6,481 nt of DNA, from the NCBI GenBank assembly GCA_900553655.1, contig USEQ01000078.1:1-6481 (forward strand). The letters are read 5' to 3'. Position numbers and translations under genes: made by a program. This stretch comes from an uncultured Slackia sp. Its GTDB lineage: Bacteria; Actinomycetota; Coriobacteriia; Coriobacteriales; Eggerthellaceae. Positions 6,346-6,481 of the stretch are shown here, piece by piece; the stretch's first letter is position 1, and each line of letters begins with the position of its first letter. The notes below the pieces were generated by a model. The model had not been told where the DNA came from. It ran no database searches and saw only the letters and a program-made list of their open reading frames with translations.

Positions 6346-6481
6346 GTGATAGGAAGGGTGTTCAACGAGCGGTACAAGATTACCGAACGCATCGGTATAG
6401 GAGGCATGGCCGAGGTATATAAAGCGCAAGACCAGGTCCTCGGCCGCACGGTGGCAGTCAAGGTCATGCTGCCGCAGTATG
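6346..6481 (+). CDS. pknB: PknB-like Ser/Thr protein kinase, N-terminal fragment (runs off right edge)
   Basis: The first 45 residues of a Hanks-type kinase, opening MIGRVFNERYKITERIG. The ATP loop GIGGMAEV lies at 17-24 and VAVK at 36-39, with Lys39 as the ATP-binding lysine. GGMAEVY is the form usual in actinobacterial and firmicute PknB/PrkC kinases. Position after the rodA and pbpA functions fits pknA or pknB. I lean to pknB from the N-terminal wording, but the membrane helix and PASTA repeats that would settle it lie outside the window. It should phosphorylate cell-wall and division proteins, be read by FhaA and FhaB, and be switched off by PstP. The start is GTG 6346; ATG 6304 would add 14 residues. 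The 110-nt gap before it contrasts with the overlapping genes upstream, so its expression may be partly separate, though I see no convincing promoter there. Confidence 0.85.
   Translation, partial: MIGRVFNERYKITERIGIGGMAEVYKAQDQVLGRTVAVKVMLPQY

Overview
The window looks like chromosome from a moderately GC-rich actinobacterium. It carries the actinobacterial cell-wall growth and phosphosignalling cassette. In mycobacteria and relatives the order is fhaA-fhaB-pstP-rodA-pbpA-pknA-pknB; here it is fhaA-fhaB-pstP-[rodA::pbpA as one ORF]-kinase. The fused rodA-pbpA gene, the kinase reading away upstream and the protein sequences make me think of class Coriobacteriia (Eggerthellaceae-like gut or oral anaerobes). 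That placement is inference from memory, not a search.

Layout. Positions 1-172 (minus strand) hold the first 57 codons of a Ser/Thr protein kinase that leaves the window on the left. Positions 173-258 are a short divergent promoter region with a perfect TATAAT on the minus strand and a TACAAT-type -10 on the plus strand. Positions 259-3419 hold fhaA (DUF3662, disordered linker, FHA), fhaB (one membrane helix, FHA) and pstP (PP2C phosphatase with one membrane helix and an outer tail). Positions 3416-6235 encode a 939-residue protein joining a complete RodA/FtsW-type glycan polymerase to a complete class B penicillin-binding transpeptidase. After a 110-nt gap, which may hold a 26-codon small ORF, a second Ser/Thr kinase (pknB-like) starts at 6346 and runs off the right edge.

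How it works together, from knowledge of the families: the kinases phosphorylate cell-wall and division proteins on threonine. The two FHA proteins read phosphothreonine and bring partners together at the membrane. PstP removes the phosphates. The RodA part polymerises lipid II into glycan and the PBP part crosslinks it. The first four genes are tightly coupled: a Shine-Dalgarno on a stop codon, a 1-nt overlap and an ATGA overlap. They should therefore be translated as a block at matched levels.

I see no mobile element, CRISPR array, tRNA, rRNA or convincing terminator. The cassette is a known system. The most unusual points are the single-chain polymerase-transpeptidase and the extra divergent kinase. 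I found no evidence for a wholly new system.
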